Assembly: GCA_964542745.1 (NCBI GenBank)
Contig: CAZIVR010000149.1
Location: 1 to 7,064, forward strand
From: DATKAB01 sp964542745
GTDB lineage: Bacteria; Eisenbacteria; RBG-16-71-46
Length of the DNA: 7,064 nt
Reading direction: 5' to 3'
The position numbers were made by a program, and so were the translations under genes. Numbering within the stretch: position 1 is the stretch's first letter; every line of letters begins with the position of its first letter. Below are positions 1 through 5,905 of this stretch, piece by piece. Under the pieces are notes generated by a model. The model searched no databases and was not told the DNA's origin. It worked only from the letters and a program-made list of their open reading frames with translations.

Positions 1-8
1 CCCCCCCA

Positions 9-80
9 CGGCCGGCGCCCCGGGCGCCTCGTCGCGGCTCCGGCCGCGCGGGGCGCCCGGAGCCGTTTCGGGGCCGGCCG
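9..80. repeat. Nested inverted repeat, possible terminator of an upstream gene
   Basis: An outer stem pairs CGGCCGGCGCCCC (9-21) with GGGGCCGGCCG (70-80), with one bulged base and one further unpaired base. An inner perfect 9-bp stem pairs CGGCTCCGG (35-43) with CCGGAGCCG (57-65) across a 13-nt loop. The inner stem is followed by TTT (66-68) on the plus strand, so it could terminate a plus-strand gene ending left of the window. The T run is short and the surroundings are extremely GC-rich, so the structure may have no function. Confidence 0.35.
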
Positions 81-287
81 GGTGCCCACCCCGAGGCACC
101 ACGCGGCGCCCGAGCCGCGCGGTCCCGCCGGGATTCGACCGGCATTCCGCGCTCGGAACCGCGGCGCCCGCGCCCGGGCCACGCCCCGAGGCTCGCCCCG
201 GTCGCTGCGCGAGTGTAGAGTCCGGCGCATCGAGCGCGCCCGCACCCGCGGGCGCTCCCTCCAACTCCCGGATCGAGGAGGCGACGC
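81..287. other. Non-coding leader upstream of the VOC gene
   Basis: I see no credible gene here. The open frame that crosses it (82-336) encodes arginine- and proline-rich low-complexity sequence, typical of wrong-frame GC-rich DNA, and runs into the VOC gene. A small hairpin, TTCCG (145-149) with CGGAA (154-158), has a 4-nt loop and overlaps the 9-mer GAACCGCGG (156-164), which is also found twice in the gap at 4951-5110. No strong promoter hexamers are evident. The promoter for the VOC gene should lie here. Confidence 0.5.
275..281 (+). promoter_or_regulatory. Ribosome binding site of the VOC gene
   Basis: GAGGAGG lies 6 nt before ATG 288. It fixes that ATG as the start, and the product's first VOC motif follows at residue 8. 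Confidence 0.8.
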
Positions 288-1355
288 ATGGCTGACGACA
301 AGGTGCTCGGACGTTTCGTGTGGCACGAGCTCATGACGCTGGACGTTCCCGCGGGCGTCGCCTTCTACTCCAAGGTCGTGGGCTGGAAGGTCCAGGCCTG
401 GGAGGTGGAGAAGTCCTACACGATGCTGGTCGCGAAGTCGGGGCCCGCGGCGGGCTCGATGGTGCTGCCCGAGGAGGCGCGCGAGATGGGCGCTCCGCCG
501 CACTGGCTCACCTACATCGGCACTCCCGACGTGGACGCCACCGCGCGCGAGGCGGAGGAGCTCGGCGCGGTGATCCTGCGCCAGCCCGACGGCGTTCCCA
601 CCGGCGGCCGCTTCGCCGTGATCCAGGATCCGCAGGGAGCGGTGTTCGCGATCTACCAGCCGCAGCCGGGTGCGCCGCCTCCCTCCGACGCGCCCCCGGC
701 GCTCGGCGAGTTCTCGTGGCACGAGCTGGCCACCACCGACATCGAGGCCGCGCTGGACTTCTACGGCCGCCTGTTCGGATGGCAGCGCCTCACCGCGATG
801 GACATGGGCCCCGAGCTCGGCACCTACCAGATGTACGGCTGGGGCGGCCAGCCCCGCGGCGGCATGTACCTGAAGCCCGCGGAAATGCCCGCGCCGCCGC
901 ACTGGATGCCCTACGCGAAGGTGCCCGACGCGAAGAGCGCCGCCGATCGCATCCGCGCGAACGGCGGTTCCATCCTGCACGGCCCCGCCGAGGTGCCGGG
1001 CGGCGACATGATCGTGATGGCGATGGACCCGCAGGGCGTGGCGTTCGCGGTGCACTCGAGCGCTCCGGCGGCCGCGAAGCCGGCGAAGCAGGCCGCGAAG
1101 CCCAAGGCGAAGCCGAAGCCGGCGAAGGCGAAGAAGGCCGCGAAGGCGAAGAAGCCGGCGAAGGCGAAGAAGCCGGCGAAGGCGAAGAAGGCCGCCCGCC
1201 CCAAGCGCAAGGCCGCGAAGCCGAAGCGCAAGGCCACCAGCCCCAAGCGCAAGGCCACGAAGAAGGCGGCGCGCCGGGCGGCACGCCGGCCGGCGAAGAA
1301 GAAGGCCGCGAAGCGCTCCTCGGGGCGCGGGCGGACCGCCAAAAAGAAGAAGTAG
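288..1355 (+). CDS. Two-domain VOC (glyoxalase-fold) protein with histone H1-like lysine-rich tail
   Basis: This 355-residue protein has two tandem VOC modules and a basic tail. Module 1 (about residues 8-124) opens with GRFVWHEL, has PPHW at 70-73 and ends with DPQGAVFAIY. Module 2 (about 140-256) repeats the same landmarks: GEFSWHEL (140-147), PPHW (203-206) and DPQGVAFAVH. The layout matches two-domain VOC proteins of the CFP-30B/27-kDa antigen type. VOC proteins are metal-dependent lyases, isomerases, dioxygenases or binding proteins, and the substrate cannot be read from sequence; paired histidines (13, 72, 145, 205) are plausible metal or active-site positions. From residue 257 to the end, about 99 residues are almost only Lys, Ala, Pro and Arg, resembling histone H1 or HU C-terminal extensions. 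Such tails bind nucleic acid or other polyanions. There is no signal peptide, so it is probably cytoplasmic. It is followed by two hairpins and is probably monocistronic. The VOC call is firm; the tail's role is inference. Confidence 0.9.
   Translation: MADDKVLGRFVWHELMTLDVPAGVAFYSKVVGWKVQAWEVEKSYTMLVAKSGPAAGSMVLPEEAREMGAPPHWLTYIGTPDVDATAREAEELGAVILRQPDGVPTGGRFAVIQDPQGAVFAIYQPQPGAPPPSDAPPALGEFSWHELATTDIEAALDFYGRLFGWQRLTAMDMGPELGTYQMYGWGGQPRGGMYLKPAEMPAPPHWMPYAKVPDAKSAADRIRANGGSILHGPAEVPGGDMIVMAMDPQGVAFAVHSSAPAAAKPAKQAAKPKAKPKPAKAKKAAKAKKPAKAKKPAKAKKAARPKRKAAKPKRKATSPKRKATKKAARRAARRPAKKKAAKRSSGRGRTAKKKK
1122..1193 (+). repeat. Four tandem 18-bp units encoding AKAKK(A/P)
   Basis: Four in-frame 18-bp units begin at 1122, 1140, 1158 and 1176. 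Each reads GCGAAGGCGAAGAAG plus GCC or CCG and encodes Ala-Lys-Ala-Lys-Lys followed by Ala or Pro. The units at 1140 and 1158 are identical, which suggests recent slippage or duplication. They lie inside the lysine-rich tail of the VOC protein. Confidence 0.9.
1200..1262 (+). repeat. Three tandem 21-bp units encoding PKRKA heptads
   Basis: Three in-frame 21-bp units start at 1200, 1221 and 1242 and encode PKRKAAK, PKRKATS and PKRKATK. The PKRKA core is reminiscent of histone H1-type and nuclear-protein-like basic repeats. This second repeat family, with a different period from the preceding 18-bp units, shows that the tail grew by at least two separate expansion events. Confidence 0.85.
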
Positions 1356-1362
1356 GGCCCGA

Positions 1363-1393
1363 GCCCCCGCGTCGCCCCCGACGCGAGCGGGGC
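1363..1393 (+). terminator. Hairpin 8 nt after the VOC stop codon
   Basis: CGCGTC (1368-1373) pairs with GACGCG (1380-1385) around a 6-nt loop. The stem extends through GCCCC (1363-1367) and GGGGC (1389-1393) after a 3-nt bulge. Its place immediately behind the stop codon suggests a transcription terminator or a 3'-end stabilising structure. There is no T tract, so intrinsic termination is uncertain. Confidence 0.5.
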
Positions 1394-1405
1394 AGCACTC
1401 CCGAC

Positions 1406-1448
1406 GGCCCCGGCGTCCGGACGCACCCGCGTCCGGAACGCCGGGGCC
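1406..1448. terminator. Long near-perfect hairpin between the VOC and peptidase genes
   Basis: The left arm 1406-1424 and right arm 1429-1448 are complementary over 19 bp with a single bulged A (1437 or 1438) and a 4-nt ACCC loop. This is the strongest dyad I found in the window. No T run follows on either strand. Its position between two co-directional genes fits a terminator insulating the peptidase from the VOC gene, but a leader structure or protein-binding site is also possible. Confidence 0.55.
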
Positions 1449-1530
1449 TCGGCGTTCCGGGCGCCGCACCGGACGAAACCCCTTGGGCCCGACCTCCGGT
1501 TCGTGGCAGCATGCCCGCCTCCCCATTCAC

Positions 1531-1535
1531 GGAGG
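1531..1535 (+). promoter_or_regulatory. Ribosome binding site that selects a TTG start for the peptidase
   Basis: GGAGG lies 7 nt before TTG 1543, which begins a classical signal peptide. The alternative in-frame TTG at 1483 has no comparable site upstream and would put 20 hydrophilic residues before the signal sequence. This decides the start. Confidence 0.7.
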
Positions 1536-1542
1536 CTCGCCC

Positions 1543-4083
1543 TTGCGCTTCGCTCCCCGGCTGTTCGTTCCGCTGCTCGCGGCCCTGGCGCTCGCGCCCG
1601 CGCCCCCGGCGCCGGCCGCGGCCGCGATTCCCACGCCGTCCGAGTTCCTGAAGCTGGAGATCGGCGCCGACCGCGTGCTCGCCGACTACCGGCAGATCGA
1701 GTCCTACTTCGCCGAGCTGGACCGGCTCTCGCCGCGGGTCTCGGTCGAGAACCTCGGGAAGACCACGCTCGGCGAGAACCTGCTCATGGCGGTGATCTCG
1801 TCCGAGTCGAACCTGCGGCGGCTCCCCGAGCTCAAGGCGATCGCGAAGCGCATCGCCGACCCGCGCGGGCTCGCCCCGGGCGAGCTGGACCGGCTCGCGC
1901 GCGAGGGCCGCGCCATCGTGCTCGTCACCTGCAACATCCACTCGACCGAGATCGGGGCGTCGCAGATGGCGATGGAGTGGGCGCACGCGCTGGCCACCGC
2001 CGAGGACGCCGAAACGCTCCGCCGCCTCGACCAGGTCGTGCTGCTGCTCGTGCCTTCGCTCAACCCCGACGGCCAGCTCATGGAGACCGAGTGGTACCGG
2101 AAGTGGCTCGGCACGCGCTACGAGGGCGGCCGCATGCCGTGGCTCTACCATCACTACACGGGCCACGACGACAACCGCGACTGGTACATGCTCACGCAGA
2201 AGGAGACGCGCGCCATGTCGCGCGCCGTCTACCACGAGTGGTTCCCGCAGGTGTGGCTCGACGAGCACCAGATGGGCTCGACCGGCCCGCGCATCTTCGT
2301 GCCTCCCTATTCCGAGCCGGTGGATCCGGACATCCACCCCCTGGTCTGGCGCGAGGTGAACCTGATCGGGGCGAACATGGCGCTGCGCCTCGAGCAGGCC
2401 GGCATGAAGGGCGTCATCTACGGCTACTCGTTCGACGCCTACTGGCCGGGCGGCACCAAGAACACCGGGTGGTTCAAGAACATTTCCGGACTGCTCACCG
2501 AGGTGGCGTCGGCGCGGATGGCGACCCCGCTCGACGTGGACCCCAACGAGCTGTCGGGCGGGCGCAAGGGCCTGGTCGAGTACGGCGCGCAGACCAACTT
2601 CCCGAATCCCTGGCCCGGCGGCCGCTGGCGGCTGCGCGACATCATGGACTACGAGCGCGTGGCCTCCGACGCGCTGCTCGAGACCTGCGCCGACCGCCGC
2701 GAGGACCTGCTGCGGAACGCCGCCGAGCGCGCGCGGGCCTCGATCGCCGCCGCCGCCCCCGGGGAGGCCTACCGCATCCCGCGCGCCCAGCACGACCCCC
2801 CCACCGCCGAGAAGCTCGCCGCGCTGCTCGCCGAGCACAACGTCGACGTGCGGACCGGCGAGGGCGGCGACTGGTGGGTGCCGCTCGCCCAGCCGTACGG
2901 CCTGTTCGTGCGCGAGATGCTGGAGACCCAGCGCTACCCGGAGGTGAAGCTGGTCGAGGGCCGCGAGATCGTGCGCCCCTACGATGTCTCCGCGTGGTCG
3001 CTCCCCGAGATGATGGGGGTGCGCGTGGAGCGCGCGACCCTGCCCGGGGGCACGCGCGCGTGGACGCCCGAGGGCCCGCGCGCCTCGGTGCCGCGCGGGC
3101 CCTCCGCGCTCGCGCGAGGCGTCGAGGCCTCGCGCGCGCTGAACGCGGCGGTGCGCTCGAAGGGGCGGGTGCGGATCGCGGCCGCGCCGGTGGCCGCGGG
3201 CGGCCGCGTGTGGCCCGCCGGCACCGCGTTCCTCGACCGCGACGCGGCGGTCGCCGCGGGCCGCGAGCTGGCGCCGGGCGTCACGCTCGAGCCGCTGGAC
3301 GAACTGCCGGAGGCGGGCCTTGCGCTGCGCGCCCCGCGCGTCGGCCTCTACAAGCCGTGGGCGGCCTCGATGGACGAAGGCTGGACCCGCTTCCTCCTCG
3401 AGCGCTACGGCTTCGCGCCGGTCCCGCTCGACAACGCCACGATCGCGAAGGGCGGCCTGCGCGCCCGCTTCGACTGCATCGTGCTTCCCGACGTCCCGAA
3501 GGAGGTCATCGCCACCGGCAAGCCCCGGCGCGACGAGGGAGCGATGGCCTACTTCGTGGACCTGCCACCCGGCTACACCGGCGGGCTCGGCGAGGCCGGC
3601 GCGAAGGCGCTCAAGGCGTTCGTCGAGGAGGGCGGCACGCTGGTGGCGATGGCCGCGGCGTGCGACTACGTCACCGACCAGTTCAACGTGCCGGTGGTGA
3701 ACGCGCTGGCGCGCGCACGCGCCGAGGAGTTCGGCGCGCCGGGCACGCTGCTCCGCGCGCGCGTCACGCCCGGTCACCCGGTGACGTGGGGCATGCCGGA
3801 GGAGGTGGCCGTGTTCCTCGACAAGCCGATCGCGTTCCAGACCGCGGTCCCGGCGGCCGGGCTCGGGCGGGCGGTGCTGGCCCGCTACCCGGACCACCCG
3901 CGCGACGCGCTGGTCTCGGGCTGGATCCGCGGCGAGGAGCGGCTCGCGCGCCGCGCGGCGGCGGTGGCGCTCGAATCCGGGAAGGGCCGGCTGGTGCTGC
4001 TCGGCTTCCGCCCCCAGCACCGCGCCCAGACCGACGCCACGTTCCCGTTCCTGTTCAACGCCGTGTGGTGGTCGGTGCTGTGA
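1543..4083 (+). CDS. Secreted M14 family zinc metallopeptidase with C-terminal glutaminase-like domain
   Basis: Starting at TTG, the product is 846 residues. Residues 1 to about 28 form a signal peptide (Arg-containing start, Leu/Ala core, Ala-rich end), so the enzyme is probably periplasmic or extracellular. The M14 carboxypeptidase domain covers about 45-395. It has the HxxE zinc motif in NIHSTE (His133, Glu136), NPDG (174-177), DDNRDWY with Arg212 as likely substrate-carboxylate binder, His242 in LDEHQMG as probable third zinc ligand, and Glu320 in LLTEVAS as likely general base. These residues suggest an active enzyme cleaving peptides from the C-terminal side; the real substrate is unknown. 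After a linking region (about 400-596), a class I glutaminase-like fold starts at RVGLYKPW (599-606) and runs to the end. This arrangement is known in large M14 proteins of environmental bacteria. The gene is preceded by a strong hairpin and its last 29 bp overlap a minus-strand ORF. Confidence 0.9.
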   Translation: MRFAPRLFVPLLAALALAPAPPAPAAAAIPTPSEFLKLEIGADRVLADYRQIESYFAELDRLSPRVSVENLGKTTLGENLLMAVISSESNLRRLPELKAIAKRIADPRGLAPGELDRLAREGRAIVLVTCNIHSTEIGASQMAMEWAHALATAEDAETLRRLDQVVLLLVPSLNPDGQLMETEWYRKWLGTRYEGGRMPWLYHHYTGHDDNRDWYMLTQKETRAMSRAVYHEWFPQVWLDEHQMGSTGPRIFVPPYSEPVDPDIHPLVWREVNLIGANMALRLEQAGMKGVIYGYSFDAYWPGGTKNTGWFKNISGLLTEVASARMATPLDVDPNELSGGRKGLVEYGAQTNFPNPWPGGRWRLRDIMDYERVASDALLETCADRREDLLRNAAERARASIAAAAPGEAYRIPRAQHDPPTAEKLAALLAEHNVDVRTGEGGDWWVPLAQPYGLFVREMLETQRYPEVKLVEGREIVRPYDVSAWSLPEMMGVRVERATLPGGTRAWTPEGPRASVPRGPSALARGVEASRALNAAVRSKGRVRIAAAPVAAGGRVWPAGTAFLDRDAAVAAGRELAPGVTLEPLDELPEAGLALRAPRVGLYKPWAASMDEGWTRFLLERYGFAPVPLDNATIAKGGLRARFDCIVLPDVPKEVIATGKPRRDEGAMAYFVDLPPGYTGGLGEAGAKALKAFVEEGGTLVAMAAACDYVTDQFNVPVVNALARARAEEFGAPGTLLRARVTPGHPVTWGMPEEVAVFLDKPIAFQTAVPAAGLGRAVLARYPDHPRDALVSGWIRGEERLARRAAAVALESGKGRLVLLGFRPQHRAQTDATFPFLFNAVWWSVL

Positions 4084-4252
4084 CCGCGCCCGGCTCGGCC
4101 ACGCCCATCGCGACCAGCCACGCCGCGAGCGCCACCGCGACCGCCCCGTCCGCCCCGACGGCGCGCGAGAAGAGCACCACCTGGACGATCCCGGTCGCGA
4201 TGTAGAGGAGGAACAACACTCCCGCCACGCGGGCGTTGGCGCGCGATGTCAT
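4055..4252 (-). CDS. Short two-helix membrane ORF resembling the N-terminus of DUF4386 proteins
   Basis: This 65-residue ORF begins with an ATG that overlaps the stop of the DUF2306-like gene (ATGA, 4252-4249) and has GGAG (4261-4258) 5 nt before it, so translational coupling is likely. Residues 6-29 (NARVAGVLFLLYIATGIVQV onward) form a clear membrane helix that resembles the start of DUF4386 membrane proteins; residues 36-52 form a weaker second one. DUF4386 proteins are usually over 200 residues. Here the frame stops inside the 3' end of the convergent peptidase gene, overlapping it by 29 bp, and ends in a threonine/arginine-rich stretch unlike the family. It may be a truncated remnant or a genuine small membrane protein. 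Existence is moderately supported; the family call is a resemblance from memory. Confidence 0.5.
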   Translation of the reverse strand: MTSRANARVAGVLFLLYIATGIVQVVLFSRAVGADGAVAVALAAWLVAMGVAEPGAVTAPTTTRR

Positions 4253-4950
4253 GCCTGCTCCGCGCGCGCGGCCGCCACCGCGCTCATCGGATTCGGACCC
4301 ACCGGCCGCCGGCGCACCCGCCACAGCCAGTAGGACATGGTCACCGGAACCGCGAGCACCGGCATCGCGAGCAGCGCGGGGATGCGGATCGGCTTCGGGA
4401 TCACGTCGGCCTGCCCGAGGAAGAACGAAAGGGCGGCGATGAAGAGCGCGACGCACATGCGCCACAGGTGGCGGACGAGGCGCGCGCGGCCCTTCGGCGG
4501 CCCGGAGCGGATCGCGCGCAGGTCGAGCGCGCTCCCGAGCAGCGCGATCCCCGCGAACAGGAAGAACGGGAAGGCGGGCATCCCCTTGCGGCTGCCCCCG
4601 AGCGCCACCGCCTCGAGCCCGAAGCGGAGGCTCACGATTCCGACCGCGAGCGCGAGGATCATTCCGCCGATGGCGAGCGTCCTCGCCCCCACGGCGGGCG
4701 GCCGCACCGCGGTCAGCCCGGTCACCACGAGGTAGGCCGACACCAGCGCCGCGGGAAGGTTGAGCGCGGGCGCCGCCCCGCGCAGGGCCGCGAGGAGCCC
4801 GCCGCTCGTGGTCATCCCGAGCATCGCGATCACGAACACCATGCCCGCGCGGCGGTGCAGGGTCGCTCCCTTGGTCGCATAGAGCGCCACGAATCCCGAG
4901 GCGAGCCCGAGCCCCCCGGCGATCACGTGAATCCACATCGGAGCCGGCAT
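4249..4950 (-). CDS. DUF2306-like multi-pass membrane protein
   Basis: This 233-residue, strongly hydrophobic protein has about seven predicted membrane helices (roughly residues 7-24, 35-56, 64-83, 90-110, 125-145, 162-181 and 190-212). The N-terminus carries the family pattern IHVIAGGLGLASG followed by KGATLHRRAG, with His8, Lys27-Gly28 and His32-Arg-Arg as likely conserved positions. This resembles the DUF2306 family of predicted membrane proteins, whose function is not established. The C-terminal 20 residues are cytoplasm-like and Arg/Ala-rich. The start at ATG 4950 is chosen because GGAGGG (4960-4955) sits 4 nt before it; a second ATG at 4938 lacks such a site. It overlaps the following ORF by ATGA and lies 160 bp downstream of the LytTR regulator on the same strand, so it is a likely target or partner of that system. 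Confidence 0.75.
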   Translation of the reverse strand: MPAPMWIHVIAGGLGLASGFVALYATKGATLHRRAGMVFVIAMLGMTTSGGLLAALRGAAPALNLPAALVSAYLVVTGLTAVRPPAVGARTLAIGGMILALAVGIVSLRFGLEAVALGGSRKGMPAFPFFLFAGIALLGSALDLRAIRSGPPKGRARLVRHLWRMCVALFIAALSFFLGQADVIPKPIRIPALLAMPVLAVPVTMSYWLWRVRRRPVGPNPMSAVAAARAEQA

Positions 4951-4954
4951 CGCA

Positions 4955-4960
4955 CCCTCC
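4955..4960 (-). promoter_or_regulatory. Ribosome binding site of the DUF2306-like gene
   Basis: GGAGGG on the minus strand (4960-4955), within GGGGAGGG, lies 4 nt before the ATG at 4950. It decides between that ATG and the one at 4938. Confidence 0.7.
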
Positions 4961-5031
4961 CCGTTCGGTGGCCGTCGTCCAGCCCCTACGGAAGGATGGG
5001 AACGCGGTTTCGGGCGCGGAATCGCTTTGCG

Positions 5032-5083
5032 ACGAACCGCGGGACGGGGGGAACGAACCGCGGCCCGGGCGGACCAGCCGCGG
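5032..5083 (-). promoter_or_regulatory. Phased direct repeats, candidate LytTR binding site
   Basis: Read on the plus strand, ACGAACCGCGG occurs exactly at 5032-5042 and 5053-5063, 21 bp apart. A 9/11 match (ACCAGCCGCGG) lies at 5073-5083, 20 bp further. On the minus strand the unit is CCGCGGTTCGT. Its GTT core with following C-G-T agrees in part with the published LytTR consensus ([TA][AC][CA]GTTN[AG][TG]): six of the eight specified positions match. LytTR proteins bind paired direct repeats about two helical turns apart. The site lies between the LytTR gene and the DUF2306-like gene, in the latter's leader. A regulatory role is inference. Confidence 0.4.
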
Positions 5084-5110
5084 CGGCGGGTGCGGGGCGG
5101 GACCCCGGCG

Positions 5111-5905
5111 CTACATCTCGCGGAACAGGTGGAGGTAGCTGCGGCTCACCGGCAGCACCTCCTTGCGACCCTTGAGGTGGAGCTCGGCGGTCTCGTTCTC
5201 GCCCCGGGTGACGTGGCTCACGGCGCGCAGGTTGACCACCACCGAGCGGTGGATCTGGGCGAAGCGCTCGGGGTCGAGGCGCGCGAGCAGGTCCCGGAGC
5301 GGCGTCCGGACCAGCGCCTCCCCCACCGCTCCCGACTCGCCCCGCCACGCGACGCGCGTGTACTTCGCGTCGGAGCGGAGGTAGTCCACGTCCTCCGCCG
5401 CGACCAGCCGCACCGCCGCGCCGACCTGCACGCGCAGCCACCGGAGCGGCTCGGGGCCCGCCCCGCCGCGCAGCCTCGCCAGCTCGTCGGCGAGGCGGCG
5501 CAGGGTCGCTTCGGCGTGCGCCGCGGGCTCCGAGGTTCTCAGGCGCTCCTTCAACCGCGTCACGGTTTCGGCCAGCCGCTCGGGCTCGACCGGCTTCACG
5601 AGGTAGTCGAGCGCCCCTTCGGCGAAGGCCTGCACGGCGTACCGGTCGAACGCGGTGACGAACACGAGGTGCGCCCGCCGCCCGACGGCCCGCGCCACCT
5701 CGACCCCCGAGATGCCCGGCATCTGCACGTCGAGGAAGCAGACGTCCGGCGCGAGCGCCTCGAACTGGCGGAGCGCCTCGCGTCCGTTGCGCGCCTCGGC
5801 CACCACCTCGAGTTCGGGCCACGCCGCGGCGAGCTGGCGCGCCAGGGCCTCGCGCAGCAGCGGTTCGTCCTCGGCGATCAGGGCCGTCGGCCGGGCGCGG
5901 GTCAT
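5111..5905 (-). CDS. LytTR-family response regulator (LytR/AlgR type)
   Basis: This 264-residue protein has a receiver domain at about 7-122: acidic pair Glu12-Asp13, phosphoacceptor Asp59 in FLDVQMPG, Thr84 in FVTAFD, and Lys104 in YLVKP. All the residues needed for phosphorylation are present. A linker (about 123-152) leads to a LytTR DNA-binding domain at about 154-264, recognisable from VDYLRSDAKYTRV, FAQIHRSVVVNL and LPVSRSYLHLF. The length is usual for the family. The start ATG at 5905 overlaps the kinase stop (ATGA) and follows a G-rich run (5917-5911), so translation is coupled to the kinase. It should be phosphorylated by that kinase and act as a transcription factor on direct-repeat sites. 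The candidate site 28 bp beyond its stop codon points to the next genes as targets. The product is certain in type; targets are inferred. Confidence 0.93.
   Translation of the reverse strand: MTRARPTALIAEDEPLLREALARQLAAAWPELEVVAEARNGREALRQFEALAPDVCFLDVQMPGISGVEVARAVGRRAHLVFVTAFDRYAVQAFAEGALDYLVKPVEPERLAETVTRLKERLRTSEPAAHAEATLRRLADELARLRGGAGPEPLRWLRVQVGAAVRLVAAEDVDYLRSDAKYTRVAWRGESGAVGEALVRTPLRDLLARLDPERFAQIHRSVVVNLRAVSHVTRGENETAELHLKGRKEVLPVSRSYLHLFREM

Noticed and set aside
156..164. GAACCGCGG upstream of the VOC gene as a further LytTR-type site
   Set aside because: It is a single copy with no phased partner. A 9-mer of this composition has a fair chance of occurring once by chance in a window this GC-rich.
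216..221. TAGAGT as a -10 box for the VOC gene
   Set aside because: There is no -35-like hexamer at suitable spacing, and a single weak hexamer is not enough to call a promoter.
82..336. A short plus-strand open frame before the VOC gene
   Set aside because: It is Arg/Pro-rich, has no ribosome binding site, and overlaps the VOC start in another frame.
1122..1262. The tandem repeats as a CRISPR or minisatellite array
   Set aside because: The units are in frame, directly abutting without spacers, and encode a coherent Lys/Ala/Pro tail, so they are coding repeats.
320..1651. A plus-strand 443-residue open frame overlapping the VOC gene
   Set aside because: It is an Arg/Gly-rich wrong-frame product that spans the VOC gene and the hairpins, with no recognisable motif.
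790..4020. A 1076-residue open frame on the minus strand opposite the VOC and peptidase genes
   Set aside because: It lies antisense to two clear protein families and encodes low-complexity Arg/Ala/His/Gly-rich sequence. Long antisense frames are expected from GC-rich third codon positions.
1503..4205. A plus-strand 900-residue open frame inside the peptidase region
   Set aside because: It is an alternate frame of the peptidase gene with Arg/Ala-rich composition and no family motif.
4246..5175. A plus-strand open frame opposite the DUF2306-like gene
   Set aside because: It encodes hydrophilic Arg/Glu/His-rich sequence antisense to a convincing membrane protein.
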